Made by a program: the position numbers and the translations under genes. A DNA stretch of 64,000 bases from UBA1941 sp046329555 (GTDB lineage Bacteria; Bacteroidota; Bacteroidia; Chitinophagales; LD1), in contig JAXLUK010000001.1 of assembly GCA_046329555.1 (NCBI GenBank), positions 1,054,001 to 1,118,000 on the forward strand, read 5' to 3'. Numbering within the stretch: the stretch's first letter is position 1; each line of letters starts with the position of its first letter. Below the pieces are notes generated by a model, which saw nothing but the letters and a program-made list of their open reading frames with translations, was not told the origin of the DNA and did no database searches. Of this stretch, positions 17,949 through 26,421 are shown piece after piece.

Positions 17949-19921
17949 CTGCCGCTGTTACCGCGGGCTACGTGCTGATGAGTACGGCACTATGGAGCCA
18001 GTCGCTGGACACAACACAACAGCTACGCGCCATTGAAGTGACCCGAAAACAAAGCGGGCGCGATGAGCATAGTGCACAAAATATGGAAATCATTGGCGCT
18101 AATGCGCTGCTGAAAGATGCCTGTTGCAATTTAAGCGAGAGTTTTACCAATAGCGGATCGGTAGATGTAGCTTACGCTGATGCCGTTAGCGGCGCGAAAG
18201 AAATTCGGCTGCTGGGATTAGATGGCGCATACGCTCAGATGATGATGGAGAACATGCCGTACCTGCGCGGACTGGCCAATACCTTTGGTATGCTGTACGT
18301 TCCGGGGCCCTGGATGAGCAGTATCTCCGTAAATAAAGGCGCAGGCAGTGTGGTAAATGGTTTTGAATCACTGACCGGGCAAATCAATATTGAATTTAAA
18401 AAGCCGCATGCGGCAGAAAAACTGTACGCCAATTTGTATGTGAATCAGGACGCGCGAACCGAATTGAATTTGTATAGCGGACTGCCCTTGAAAAATGCTA
18501 AATGGGCAACGGCATTATTACTGCACGGCAACATCAATGCTATTCGAATGGATTTTAATAAAGATGGATTTATTGATAATCCGCTTACCAAAACTATTCA
18601 TGCGATGAACCGCTGGACCTACAACAGCGGCCGTATTTTCAATCTTATAACGGCGGTGAATTTTTTGGCAGAAGAAAGGCGCGGCGGACAAACGGCATTC
18701 GATTTTTCCAGATCTAAAAATGATCAGTTAGCCTGGGGCACTGCGTTAAACACCTTGCGCTTCGACTGGTTCGCCAAAACCGGATTTCATTTGTCTGAAG
18801 AATCATCTCTTGGCATTCAATACAAATACTACTTCCACCGGCAACAAGGATTTATCGGCCAGCGCAATTACCGCGCGGCTGAGCACTTTGGTTACCTCAA
18901 CGCCATCTACCAACATTCACTTTGGAATGATAAAGGAAACATTAAGCTGGGCGCCTCCTTGCAATTAAACCGCACGCGCGAAGGCCTGGATACATTCGAG
19001 TACCAACGCGCTGAGTGGATTCCCGGGGCATTTGCCGAGGCCACCTATACGCCCAATAAAAAATGGCAAGTCGTGGCCGGCATCCGCGCCGATTATCATA
19101 ACCTGTTCGGTCCGTTCTTTACACCGCGACTGCACATAAAATACCAACCGCTGTATGCGCTCACCCTGCGCGCCTCTGCCGGCTACGGCTATCACCTGCC
19201 GGCTGTTTTTGCAGAAAATTACGGCCTTCTGGCTAGCAACCGGCAACTGCAACTTGCTGCCCCTATCGTTCCGGAACGCGCCTGGAACTACGGCCTCAAT
19301 ATCAGCTATACGTTCCAATTGGGTTTCCGCGAAGGTCATATTCATCTGGATGTCTATCGAACCGATTTTCGAAATCAGTTGCTGGCAGACATGGAACAAA
19401 CGCGTATGCTGAAACTGTATAACGCTTCAACAAGTTCTTACAGCAACAGCATTCAGGTAGAAGCAGATTATGATCTATTGAAAAACTGGAACCTGAAAGT
19501 GGCGTATAAATTTGATGATATCCGCGCTACTTATGATGGCATTAAAAAACTTGTGCCTTTCCGTCCGCAGCATAAAGGTTTGCTGGCTATGGAATATACT
19601 ACACCCAAAAAGCACTGGCGCTTCAATACCTCGCTAACGTGGTACGGACCGGCGCGCATACCTTCCACACAACAAAACACCATCGAAAACCAGCGACCGC
19701 AATGGTCGAAACACTATGTGCTGTGGAATCTGCAAATCACCTACGTGCTTAAAAATTGGGAATTCTACTTAGGCGGAGAAAATCTGGCTAACCAAACGCA
19801 AACTAATGCCATCATTTCTGCAGCCCATCCCGCTGATCAGCAGTTCGATGCTTCGATGGTTTGGGGGCCGTTGCGCGGTGCCATGGCTTTTGCAGGATTT
19901 CGGGTGAAAATTCCGCATTAA
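17924..19921 (+). CDS. TonB-dependent receptor, probably for a metal
   Basis: The protein has 665 residues. A signal peptide is followed by a plug domain (about 35-150; LRAIEVTRKQSG, KEIRLLGLDGAYAQMMMENMPYLRG, VPGPWMSSISVNKGAGSVVNGFESLTGQINIEF) and then a 22-stranded-type barrel ending in FAGFRVKIPH. It has no N-terminal CarboxypepD_reg domain, unlike SusC-type receptors. It overlaps the HMA gene and follows the cysteine-rich small protein. A plug CC pair (KDACCNLSESF) is unusual and may contact the metal. Uptake of copper or another soft metal is inferred from context only. Confidence 0.85.
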   Translation: MLSVPKALTAAVTAGYVLMSTALWSQSLDTTQQLRAIEVTRKQSGRDEHSAQNMEIIGANALLKDACCNLSESFTNSGSVDVAYADAVSGAKEIRLLGLDGAYAQMMMENMPYLRGLANTFGMLYVPGPWMSSISVNKGAGSVVNGFESLTGQINIEFKKPHAAEKLYANLYVNQDARTELNLYSGLPLKNAKWATALLLHGNINAIRMDFNKDGFIDNPLTKTIHAMNRWTYNSGRIFNLITAVNFLAEERRGGQTAFDFSRSKNDQLAWGTALNTLRFDWFAKTGFHLSEESSLGIQYKYYFHRQQGFIGQRNYRAAEHFGYLNAIYQHSLWNDKGNIKLGASLQLNRTREGLDTFEYQRAEWIPGAFAEATYTPNKKWQVVAGIRADYHNLFGPFFTPRLHIKYQPLYALTLRASAGYGYHLPAVFAENYGLLASNRQLQLAAPIVPERAWNYGLNISYTFQLGFREGHIHLDVYRTDFRNQLLADMEQTRMLKLYNASTSSYSNSIQVEADYDLLKNWNLKVAYKFDDIRATYDGIKKLVPFRPQHKGLLAMEYTTPKKHWRFNTSLTWYGPARIPSTQQNTIENQRPQWSKHYVLWNLQITYVLKNWEFYLGGENLANQTQTNAIISAAHPADQQFDASMVWGPLRGAMAFAGFRVKIPH

Positions 19922-20009
19922 CACCCGGCCTGCGCATCGTACGCTGCAATTACCATTTTGCTGTGGACATCCACCTTGGTACCATCATTTTTTCTGCGGA
20001 AAATTGACT

Positions 20010-21185
20010 ATGCTATACGAATTTCTGGAACCACTGCCTGCCTACGATTGGCTGGAAGATCATCTCTATCAACCTTCGCAGGTGCAGTCGCAAACCTACT
20101 TCTACAATGGCTCAGAAGTAGATCTGGACAACTTCGATATCGCTATCATCAGCGTTTTCGAAACGCGCGGTGCAAAGGAAAATATTCCTTCTATTGATCC
20201 ATCCATTCCTATTCGTCAGGAACTCTATCAGTTGTTCCTGCCCAATATGGAGCGGCCGTTTCGCATTATTGATTTGGGAAGAGTGCGCCCGGGCGCCACA
20301 TTAAAAGATACCTACTTCGGTTTGGCCTCGGTGTTGCTTTCACTCTATCAGCGCCATGTGATTCCGGTAATCATCGGCGGCTCACACGACCTCACTTTTG
20401 GCCAGTATTTAAGTTATCAGGAATTATATACGCTGGTGAATTTGGTAGTGGTAGATGAACGTATCAACATCACACAAACCGATGCGCAGCCCGATGCCGG
20501 AAATTTCCTGATGCATATCTTATCGCATTCACCCAACTATCTTTTCAATTACTCACATCTGGGCTATCAAACCTATTTCACTGATAAGAACGCGCTGGAT
20601 ATGCTGGAGTCGCTCAATTTTGATTGTCAGCGCCTGGGCATTATCCGCAGCCACATGGAGGAAACGGAACCGGTGCTGCGCGATGCCGATATGCTCAGTA
20701 TTGATATCTCTGCCGTTCGCATGGCCGATGCGCCTGGTCATGCGCAGGCATCACCGAATGGTTTTTCGGGAGAAGAACTGTGTCAGATAGCGCGCTACGC
20801 CGGACTTTCCGACAAACTCTCTACAATCGGCTTTTATGAATACAATCCCGATGTAGATCACCGTCATCAAACTTCGCAGTTAATTGCGCAGGCCATCTGG
20901 TATTTCATGGAAGGTTTTTATAACCGCCGCAATGATGTGCCCAATGAAGAAAATATGGCGCAATTCATGCGTTTCACCGTAAAGCTGGAACAATACGACC
21001 ACGAATTGGTTTTCTGGAAAAGCAAGAGCACAGGAAGATGGTGGATGGAATTACCTTACGGCGACAAAAAGAAATACGCCCGACACCAAATGATACCGTG
21101 TTCAAAAAGCGATTATGAAATGGCTTGCAAAGAAGAAATTCCCGATCGCTGGATGCGGGTGTACAGCAAGTTACAGGAACACTAA
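20010..21185 (+). CDS. Arginase/formimidoylglutamase-fold protein with degenerate metal site
   Basis: The protein has 391 residues from the ATG at 20010; a TTG two codons earlier is in frame. Residues about 110-290 have the ureohydrolase fold: IPVIIGGSHDLTFGQY is the first metal motif. The second motif, normally DAHxD, reads VVDERIN, and the third, normally SxDxDxxDP, reads SIDISAVRMADAP. Four of the usual six metal ligands are therefore changed or missing. From memory, such proteins in Bacteroidota are often annotated as formimidoylglutamase, but hydrolysis is doubtful here. About 100 C-terminal residues beyond the fold are rich in charged and aromatic residues. Its function is unknown. Confidence 0.75.
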   Translation: MLYEFLEPLPAYDWLEDHLYQPSQVQSQTYFYNGSEVDLDNFDIAIISVFETRGAKENIPSIDPSIPIRQELYQLFLPNMERPFRIIDLGRVRPGATLKDTYFGLASVLLSLYQRHVIPVIIGGSHDLTFGQYLSYQELYTLVNLVVVDERINITQTDAQPDAGNFLMHILSHSPNYLFNYSHLGYQTYFTDKNALDMLESLNFDCQRLGIIRSHMEETEPVLRDADMLSIDISAVRMADAPGHAQASPNGFSGEELCQIARYAGLSDKLSTIGFYEYNPDVDHRHQTSQLIAQAIWYFMEGFYNRRNDVPNEENMAQFMRFTVKLEQYDHELVFWKSKSTGRWWMELPYGDKKKYARHQMIPCSKSDYEMACKEEIPDRWMRVYSKLQEH

Positions 21186-21199
21186 AGGGCACCTCTAAA

Positions 21200-21424
21200 T
21201 CAAATATCCCACACCGGATTGCGGCGGGCGCGTACATAATCCTTCAGCTTCATCCAAAAAGCCAGAATCATGTACAAAATAACCGGCGAGCCAATCGTTA
21301 AACAACTGGCGTAGATGAAAAACAGCCGGATATCTTTAATGGGCATGTGCAATCGCTCTCCGATACGCGTACAAACGCCAAAGGCACTTGATTCCAAAGC
21401 AAATTTGATTCGTTGCAACAGCAT
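21200..21424 (-). CDS. PspC-domain small membrane protein
   Basis: The protein has 74 residues. The sequence AFGVCTRIGERLHMPIKDIRLFFIY then ASCLTIGSPVILYMILAFW is the PspC domain: a short helix with the (G)VC motif followed by one or two membrane segments. In enterobacteria PspC takes part in envelope-stress sensing. In Bacteroidota small stand-alone PspC proteins are common and their partners are unknown. It is 16 bp downstream of nadK on the same strand, probably in the same transcript. Confidence 0.8.
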   Translation of the reverse strand: MLLQRIKFALESSAFGVCTRIGERLHMPIKDIRLFFIYASCLTIGSPVILYMILAFWMKLKDYVRARRNPVWDI

Positions 21425-21440
21425 ACAGCAAGATAAAAAA

Positions 21441-22316
21441 TTAATTGCGAAGGTCGCTACCCCAATTCAATTTATTCTTCAAAGAAGCAATAAAATTCAT
21501 ATCCGTTAACCGCACCAAACAAGCTGAAAAAGCCGCCTTCTTCACTGCCAGCTGATAGGTAGCATCAATGGTTTCAAAACGCGAATCCAACGTACATAAA
21601 AAACTATTTCCTCTACCCGTAACTTCAAATGAGAGCACCACTTCATCGCTTACAATAATCGGACGAACATTCAGGTTATGCGGTGCTACCGGCGTAATTA
21701 CAAAATTGTTAGAAGTGGGATAGATGATTGGGCCACCGCAACTCAGCGAATAGCCCGTAGAGCCGGTAGGCGTAGAAATAATCAAACCATCAGCCCAGTA
21801 GGCATTCAGTAATTCGCCGTTCAGATACGTATGCACCGTAATCATCGAGCTTTGATCTTTCCGCTGCACCGTCATTTCATTCAACGCAAACGGGAAGGAC
21901 GTGAACAGCGGCTTGTTACTGTGAAAATCCAGCAGCGAACGGCGGTCAATCAGATACTTGCCTTTCGTCACCACTTCCACCGCCTGATGAATCTGATCCT
22001 TGCCCACATTAGCCAGAAAACCCAACCTGCCGAAGTTAATACCCAGAATAGGGGTTTCCGTTTCTTTGATAAAAGTTACTGCTTCCAGAATGGTGCCATC
22101 GCCGCCCATGCTAAACACCATTTCACAATCGCGCCGAATTTCATCATAATGCGCATAGGCATTCGAAGGCGGATTAAGATGAAACTCGTTACGCAGAATA
22201 CGCGCATAATGCTCTTCGATAACGAAAGGCTTTCCGGCGCGCTTCAGCAGCGACAACGTTTCTTCAATATACCCAATATTGCGGGCATCGGCATTCTTAC
22301 CAAAAATGGCAATCAT
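21441..22316 (-). CDS. nadK: NAD kinase
   Basis: The protein has 291 residues. It phosphorylates NAD to NADP with ATP. MGGDGTILEAVTFI is the GGDG nucleotide motif, GINFGRLGFLANV is the second conserved block, and GLIISTPTGSTGYSLSCGGPI is the substrate-binding block; RPIIVSDEVVLSF follows. TACCTTCA, a -7-like box, lies 8 nt upstream of the ATG. The PspC gene follows on the same strand. Confidence 0.93.
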   Translation of the reverse strand: MIAIFGKNADARNIGYIEETLSLLKRAGKPFVIEEHYARILRNEFHLNPPSNAYAHYDEIRRDCEMVFSMGGDGTILEAVTFIKETETPILGINFGRLGFLANVGKDQIHQAVEVVTKGKYLIDRRSLLDFHSNKPLFTSFPFALNEMTVQRKDQSSMITVHTYLNGELLNAYWADGLIISTPTGSTGYSLSCGGPIIYPTSNNFVITPVAPHNLNVRPIIVSDEVVLSFEVTGRGNSFLCTLDSRFETIDATYQLAVKKAAFSACLVRLTDMNFIASLKNKLNWGSDLRN

Positions 22317-22369
22317 AGAGGGTATGAAGGTAAGAACTTAGCAGTAAAGCGGAAACCCGGAGTTAGCAA

Positions 22370-22500
22370 ATGGCAAATTTCAAATTGGTGTAGCACCATC
22401 CTTCTTAATGCGCGACCTAACGTTCAATTCATCGAACATCCCATTCGTCCAAACGTCGAAACGTCGAACATCGAACTATCGAATGGTCGAATGGTCGAAC
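22370..22500. repeat. Composite intergenic repeat, TCGAA-rich copy
   Basis: Between nadK and the next gene lies a stretch of short imperfect units of the form CGAACATCGAA, CGTCGAAACGTCGAA and ATGGTCGAATGGTCGAA. It is preceded by a CAAATGGCAAATTTCAAATT segment and an ACCATCCTTCTTAA segment. The same two-part order recurs at 24.5-24.9 kb and 32.1-32.4 kb. No coding frame is convincing. Confidence 0.7.
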
Positions 22501-22509
22501 AATGGCGGC

Positions 22510-22562
22510 TGCTGAAAAACAACTTACGATGTTTTGAAAACATCGTAAGTTGTTTTTCAGCA
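22510..22562. repeat. Perfect 26-bp inverted repeat with 1-nt centre
   Basis: The arms 22510-22535 and 22537-22562 are exact reverse complements (starting TGCTGAAAAACAACTTACG), separated by a single G. No T-tract follows, and the loop is too small for a normal terminator. No second copy is seen in the window. Confidence 0.85.
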
Positions 22563-22627
22563 CCGCGCTTTCACTCCAAGTCCTCGCGCACTCGTACCTC
22601 GGGCGCTGCGGGCTTTCCGCTCAATCG

Positions 22628-22661
22628 CTGCCGCTCGGCGCCAGGTGCGGAACGTTGTGCC
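22628..22661. repeat. 34-bp GC-rich repeat, copy 1
   Basis: The segment CTGCCGCTCGGCGCCAGGTG followed by CGGAACGTTGTGCC recurs at 25085-25118 with one mismatch. It contains the palindromic core GCCGCTCGGCGCC. It lies in non-coding DNA about 90 bp before the ELWxxDGT gene. Confidence 0.75.
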
Positions 22662-22702
22662 CTGCTCAATTTCAAATTGATATAGCGCCATCATATCGCA
22701 CC

Positions 22703-22733
22703 TTTGTCATCTCTAAAACAGATTGTACCTTAG
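22703..22733 (+). promoter_or_regulatory. Promoter of the ELWxxDGT-repeat gene
   Basis: TTTG at 22703-22706, a 19-nt spacer and TACCTTAG at 22726-22733 fit the Bacteroidota promoter layout. The ATG is 14 nt further on. Confidence 0.6.
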
Positions 22734-22747
22734 CACAAACATCAACT

Positions 22748-24343
22748 ATGAAATTACTATACGCCTTCTTATTGACCGTTTCCGTTGCGGTTTCATTGAA
22801 TGGCCAGCCCGTTTTGCTCAAAGACATCAATCCGGATGGGTCTTCTGAGCCGGAGTACTTTTTTGAATATGGTACAAAAACAATTTTTGTCGCTCGCAAT
22901 AACACCTTTGGCCGCGAATTGTGGGTTACTGATGGTACTACGGCCGGAACGGCATTGGTGAAAGATATTGAGCCAGGCAGCGGCGGAAGTGATCCAAGCG
23001 GCCTCATCCTGATGAATGGAAAGGTTTTTTTTAGTGCCTATACCACCGCCAATGGAAGAGAGTTGTGGGTAACCGATGGCACAGACGCCGGTACCGTTTT
23101 AGTTAAAGATATTCGTCCCGGATCATCTAGCAGCGGGCCAACATACGCCGCGGTGTTAAACAATAAGTTGCTTTTTAATGCAACTGACGATATCAGTGGC
23201 ACAGAATTGTGGATTAGCGATGGTACCGCTGTGGGTACACAACTTTTGAAAGACATCGAGCCAGGCGCCGCAGATGGCCGCCCTGAAATGCTTACCACCT
23301 TCGGTAATCAGATTTTATTCAGGGCCACAACATCAACCACTGGTATTGAGTTATGGAAAACTGATGGCACTTCCGCCGGCACCACTTTGGTTAAAGATCT
23401 GTATGTTGGCGCTACCGGCTCGTATTGTTCTTTTTTCTATCCGGCATTGGGCAAGGTATTTTTCCTTGCACAAACCAGTTCAGAAGGCGTGGAGCTATGG
23501 AGCACAGACGGAACTACTTCGGGCACTCAGTTGATACGTGATATCCGACCAGGTTCGCCAGATGGATTTGTAAGGCCACCGAACTTCTGCCTGAACAACA
23601 ATAAACTATATTTTGCTGCAACTGATGTTAGTTTCGGAGATGAGTTATGGGTTACAGATGGCACCACTGCTGGTACTATCCTGGTGACGGATATTGAAAC
23701 CGGCGCTGCTGGTAGTCAACCTACTTACCTGACTGCGCTCAATGGGAAGATTTACTTTCAAGCTTACACCGCATCTACGGGAATTGAACTTTTTGCTTCC
23801 GATGGTACTGCCGGGGGCACCGGACTGGTTAAGGATATCAAACCAGGAATTGGAAATGCTGCACCTATGGGCTTCACCGCTTACAACGGTAAATTGTACT
23901 TCATTGCTGATGTAGCCTCTTCATCTGATTGGCAGGCCTTGTCAACCGATGGCACTGCCACAAACACGGTTATTGTAGCACCAGCCATTGCGCCATTGAG
24001 TAGTCCGTTGAATACATTTACTGGTTTTTTTGTTTCTAACGGAGCCCTGTATTACGGGGCTAGTTACACTACGGATTATTATGAACCCTATATCCTGCGC
24101 ACCAACACCGGCTGGAATGAACTAAGTCATGAAACATGGGAACTATATCCAAATCCCGCCAGCAGTTATCTTACCGTTAGAGGTGTCCAGGACGACGCCA
24201 ACTATACCCTTACCGACCAGCTGGGTGCTGTGGTACAGCAAGGACAAGTAATGGCCAACCAAATACCTATCCGTATGCTCGCTTCCGGAATTTACACCCT
24301 GGCGATAGATGGCGGCAGGGCGAAGGTAGTGGTGCAGCGGTAA
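22748..24343 (+). CDS. ELWxxDGT-repeat surface protein with T9SS sorting domain
   Basis: The protein has 531 residues. Signal peptide (MKLLYAFLLTVSVAVSLNGQ), then at least seven repeats of about 48 residues, each with an ELWVTDGTTAGTxLVKDI-type core (variants ELWISDGT, ELWKTDGT, ELWSTDGT, ELFASDGT) plus one eroded copy (ALSTDGT), which probably form a beta-propeller. The last 75 residues (WELYPNPASSYLTV ... QIPIRMLASGIYTLAI ... KVVVQR) are a type A T9SS C-terminal domain. It is therefore expected to be exported across the outer membrane and anchored or released. The ATG at 22748 is chosen over upstream frames that read through repeat DNA. The ligand is unknown. Confidence 0.88.
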   Translation: MKLLYAFLLTVSVAVSLNGQPVLLKDINPDGSSEPEYFFEYGTKTIFVARNNTFGRELWVTDGTTAGTALVKDIEPGSGGSDPSGLILMNGKVFFSAYTTANGRELWVTDGTDAGTVLVKDIRPGSSSSGPTYAAVLNNKLLFNATDDISGTELWISDGTAVGTQLLKDIEPGAADGRPEMLTTFGNQILFRATTSTTGIELWKTDGTSAGTTLVKDLYVGATGSYCSFFYPALGKVFFLAQTSSEGVELWSTDGTTSGTQLIRDIRPGSPDGFVRPPNFCLNNNKLYFAATDVSFGDELWVTDGTTAGTILVTDIETGAAGSQPTYLTALNGKIYFQAYTASTGIELFASDGTAGGTGLVKDIKPGIGNAAPMGFTAYNGKLYFIADVASSSDWQALSTDGTATNTVIVAPAIAPLSSPLNTFTGFFVSNGALYYGASYTTDYYEPYILRTNTGWNELSHETWELYPNPASSYLTVRGVQDDANYTLTDQLGAVVQQGQVMANQIPIRMLASGIYTLAIDGGRAKVVVQR

Positions 24344-24540
24344 GCCCCGCATTTTTTTTACGGCCAGGCGCTGCGGCAGCGGGCGGCAAGGCCGCGCCAC
24401 AGGCGCGGGTGCGGAACGAAGTGGAGCACGGAAGCCCGCCACGGGCGGGCGAACCCTGAAAGCACGCGGTGCAAGGCCGCCGATGTCTATGCCCCATTAT
24501 TTTGGCCGCGGCTAAAAGGCGGCCTTGCAGCCGCCCCTAT
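24344..24540. repeat. GC-rich stretch with inverted repeats downstream of the ELWxxDGT gene
   Basis: This non-coding stretch is far richer in GC than its surroundings. It contains a GCCCGCC / GGCGGGC hairpin with a 3-nt loop (24434-24450) and a 12-bp inverted repeat, TGCAAGGCCGCC at 24470-24481 and its complement at 24518-24529. It may act as a transcript end, or be a remnant of a repeat element. No gene is seen. Confidence 0.6.
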
Positions 24541-24900
24541 AACCATCTGCATCTTTCAAATGGATGTAATGCCTTTCCTAAAAATCGCCGCCCAATCCAA
24601 CGTTTAATCCGTCCAAACGTAGAACATCGAACAGTCGTCCCGCCCGAACCTGCGCTCCGCCGAAAAAACGGAAAAAACATCATGGTAAATTTGAAATGGT
24701 AAATCGATACAGCCCCATCATTCTTAAGCGTATCCCAAGCGCCTAACGCGTCCCATCCGTCCAACACGTCCCGATCGTCTAACACGGCCCAATCGTCCTA
24801 ACGTCCTATCCCTCCAAATCTCGAACATCGAATAATCGAACATCGAACAGTCGACTCGACCAAACCCGCGCTCCGCCGAGAGGGCGGCATGCTATGTTTG
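24541..24900. repeat. Composite intergenic repeats (two copies)
   Basis: Two copies of the composite element lie in tandem. The parts, in order, are an AAACATCATGGTAAATTTGA segment, GATACAGCCCCATCATTCTT, a run of CATCCGTCC/CGTCC units, TCGAACATCGAACAGTCG units, and CGCGCTCCGCCGAGAGGGCG. The last part resembles the anticodon-arm region of the tRNA-Asp at 32.6 kb on the minus strand. The same order, nearly identical, is at 32.15-32.43 kb. ORFs here have no codon character. Confidence 0.75.
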
Positions 24901-24907
24901 TTGGGTA

Positions 24908-25082
24908 GGTGCCGAAAACAAAAAAGCCCTTCATTGCTGAAGAGCTTCTTTGCGGATCGGGCGACTCGAACCGCGCTCCGCCGAGAGGGCGGCATCCTAA
25001 TGTTGGTGGGAATGGGGTAAAAACAAAAAAGCCCTTCATTGCTGAAGAGCTTCTTTGCGGATCGGGTGACTCGAACCGCGCG
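24908..25082 (-). repeat. Two tandem tRNA-Asp 3'-end/terminator fragments (left end of island)
   Basis: On the minus strand each unit reads as a tRNA-like T-arm and acceptor end (GGTTCGAGTCACCCGATCCGC) followed by the hairpin AAGCTCTTCA-GCAA-TGAAGGGCTT and a T-tract. The hairpins are at 24924-24947 and 25029-25052, 105 bp apart. The same unit follows the intact tRNA-Asp at 32.6 kb. The fragments lack a 5' half and cannot be functional tRNAs. Confidence 0.8.
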
Positions 25083-25084
25083 AC

Positions 25085-25118
25085 CTGCCGCTCGGCGCCA
25101 GGTGTGGAACGTTGTGCC
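25085..25118. repeat. 34-bp GC-rich repeat, copy 2
   Basis: It matches 22628-22661 with one C/T difference and begins right after the tRNA-like fragment (which here continues as CGCGACCT, as the real tRNA does). It lies just past the end of the hipT gene. Confidence 0.75.
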
Positions 25119-25131
25119 ATACTATAAATCT

Positions 25132-26103
25132 TCAAAACGAAATTTTCAAACCCAATTGCGCCGTTCTTCGTTTGATTAAATCAATAAAACGGAGTTGAAC
25201 TTCTTCAGGAAGAAAGCTTTGTTTAATGAGCAGCATCCATTTAGGAATAGTAGCTTCAAACTTAGCGAAGATGTTTGTCGAGGCTTTTTCGCTTATCTTA
25301 AAATGCTGCATAGCCGCTATAAAATCCTGACGTTGCAATTTCCGTTTTTTGCCGTTTAAATTCAACGCCAGTTCTTCTGAATCTCCTTCTACTACTAAAG
25401 CTGTTGCCACCATGTCGTAGGCCGGACAAAGCCTGTAACCCATTTCTGGGTCTTTCAGCAGGGAAAAATTCTTCAGGTGCATGTCTGCATTACCAGTAAG
25501 AAACGAAAATACCACTTGCTCAAAGTAATTCACCACATCTAAACCAGGATTGGCAGCGTATTTCATGATGACTTTACCAATCTGCTCATATGAGCCCTGA
25601 TATTTGTGCTCAGTCAAACGTTCAGTTAGTTGGCACATATCCTCCATGTGAATTTTTTTCTTGCGTTTACGGTCAACCCGTTTAGTAATGTAGGCCAGGC
25701 TGCCAGACTTCAGTCGGATGAGCGAATGCGGTACGGTATTGATATGGCTGATCTCCGCCAAATGCATAGTAACGTCTTCTATTTCCGGCAAATGTGCGTA
25801 CTGTATTGCAGGTGGTTTTAGAATGTATTCTCCCCAAAGTCCCACAATAGTAAACCGCTGCGGATGGTCACCGCTTCGCTCAGGCAGGTGAAGCGACAAT
25901 TTCGGCTGAACACCAGTAACAGCGGCATGCGCTTTAATTACCTGATCAGCCAACGCCAACATCTGTTCTTCGGTAAATGGTAATTCCGGCGGCACGGGTC
26001 TGCCAAATATCTTTCGGCTGCAAGCCGGATGAAAATCCCTTTCGTTATCGTTCAATTCCTGATAGCAATAGAGGCATCTGTTTATCGGCATGTTTACTTC
26101 CAT
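25132..26103 (-). CDS. hipT: HipT-like kinase (HipA C-terminal domain toxin)
   Basis: The protein has 323 residues and is a HipA-family Ser/Thr kinase lacking the N-terminal subdomain, which is encoded separately upstream. CLYCYQEL...DFHPACSRKIFG at the N-terminus is the Cys/His motif often seen in this class. GVQPKLSLHL is the Ser-containing loop, EYILKPP holds the ATP-binding lysine, FSFLTGNADMHLKNFSLL is the catalytic loop (N, D, K), and CPAYDMV is the metal-binding Asp. In HipBST of E. coli the kinase phosphorylates tryptophanyl-tRNA synthetase; the target here is not known. The ATG at 26103 directly follows the hipS TAA and has a strong AGGAGG 8 nt upstream. Confidence 0.87.
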   Translation of the reverse strand: MEVNMPINRCLYCYQELNDNERDFHPACSRKIFGRPVPPELPFTEEQMLALADQVIKAHAAVTGVQPKLSLHLPERSGDHPQRFTIVGLWGEYILKPPAIQYAHLPEIEDVTMHLAEISHINTVPHSLIRLKSGSLAYITKRVDRKRKKKIHMEDMCQLTERLTEHKYQGSYEQIGKVIMKYAANPGLDVVNYFEQVVFSFLTGNADMHLKNFSLLKDPEMGYRLCPAYDMVATALVVEGDSEELALNLNGKKRKLQRQDFIAAMQHFKISEKASTNIFAKFEATIPKWMLLIKQSFLPEEVQLRFIDLIKRRTAQLGLKISF

Positions 26104-26421
26104 TTATATTTCCTCCTGAATACTTACGGCTCCGATACAATCCTGACAACAGGCTAAGAGCAACCCCATTCTATCTCTTTCCTTCAACTTCCAGTTTTTC
26201 TTGGCTATCTCTAACAACCAACCTTCTGGAATAAGACCATCAAAAAATGGAAACATTACTTTACTGGTGTAGGGTTGAGCGGTTAATGGCAACGATAAAC
26301 TAACAGGTTCCGGGTGATCAGATTGCAGATATTCGGGCGTATAAGAAAACGCAAACCCCTCATCGTTTTCTACCAGATGACCGGCCACCTGGCCATGGAT
26401 CAAAACCACTGCTTTTCTCAT
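26104..26421 (-). CDS. hipS: HipS-like protein (HipA N-terminal subdomain)
   Basis: The protein has 105 residues and corresponds to the N-terminal subdomain-1 of HipA: VVLIHGQVAGHL, FAFSYTPEYL, PVSLSLPLTAQPY and FFDGLIPEGWLLEIAKKNWKL are all family features. In the three-gene HipBST type this separate domain acts as the antitoxin by binding the kinase. Its start overlaps the hipB stop (ATGA), and its stop touches the hipT start, so the three are translationally coupled. Confidence 0.87.
   Translation of the reverse strand: MRKAVVLIHGQVAGHLVENDEGFAFSYTPEYLQSDHPEPVSLSLPLTAQPYTSKVMFPFFDGLIPEGWLLEIAKKNWKLKERDRMGLLLACCQDCIGAVSIQEEI

Noticed and set aside
22440..22500. Possible CRISPR array (regular TCGAA units)
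   Set aside because: Units are short, irregular and without unique spacers of constant length; no cas genes are near.
21831..22685. Long plus-strand frame antisense to nadK
   Set aside because: It runs through nadK on the other strand and then through repeat DNA; nadK is certain and the frame has no recognisable motif.
24908..25082. Additional tRNA genes
   Set aside because: Only a 3' part with acceptor end and T-arm is present; the 5' half is missing and the anticodon loop is shortened, so they cannot fold as tRNAs.
24798..25135. Open frames with MPPSRRSA-type proteins in the repeat block
   Set aside because: They are translations of the tRNA-like and composite repeats; identical pieces appear in several frames and at 32.15-32.53 kb, and no family or ribosome-binding site is seen.
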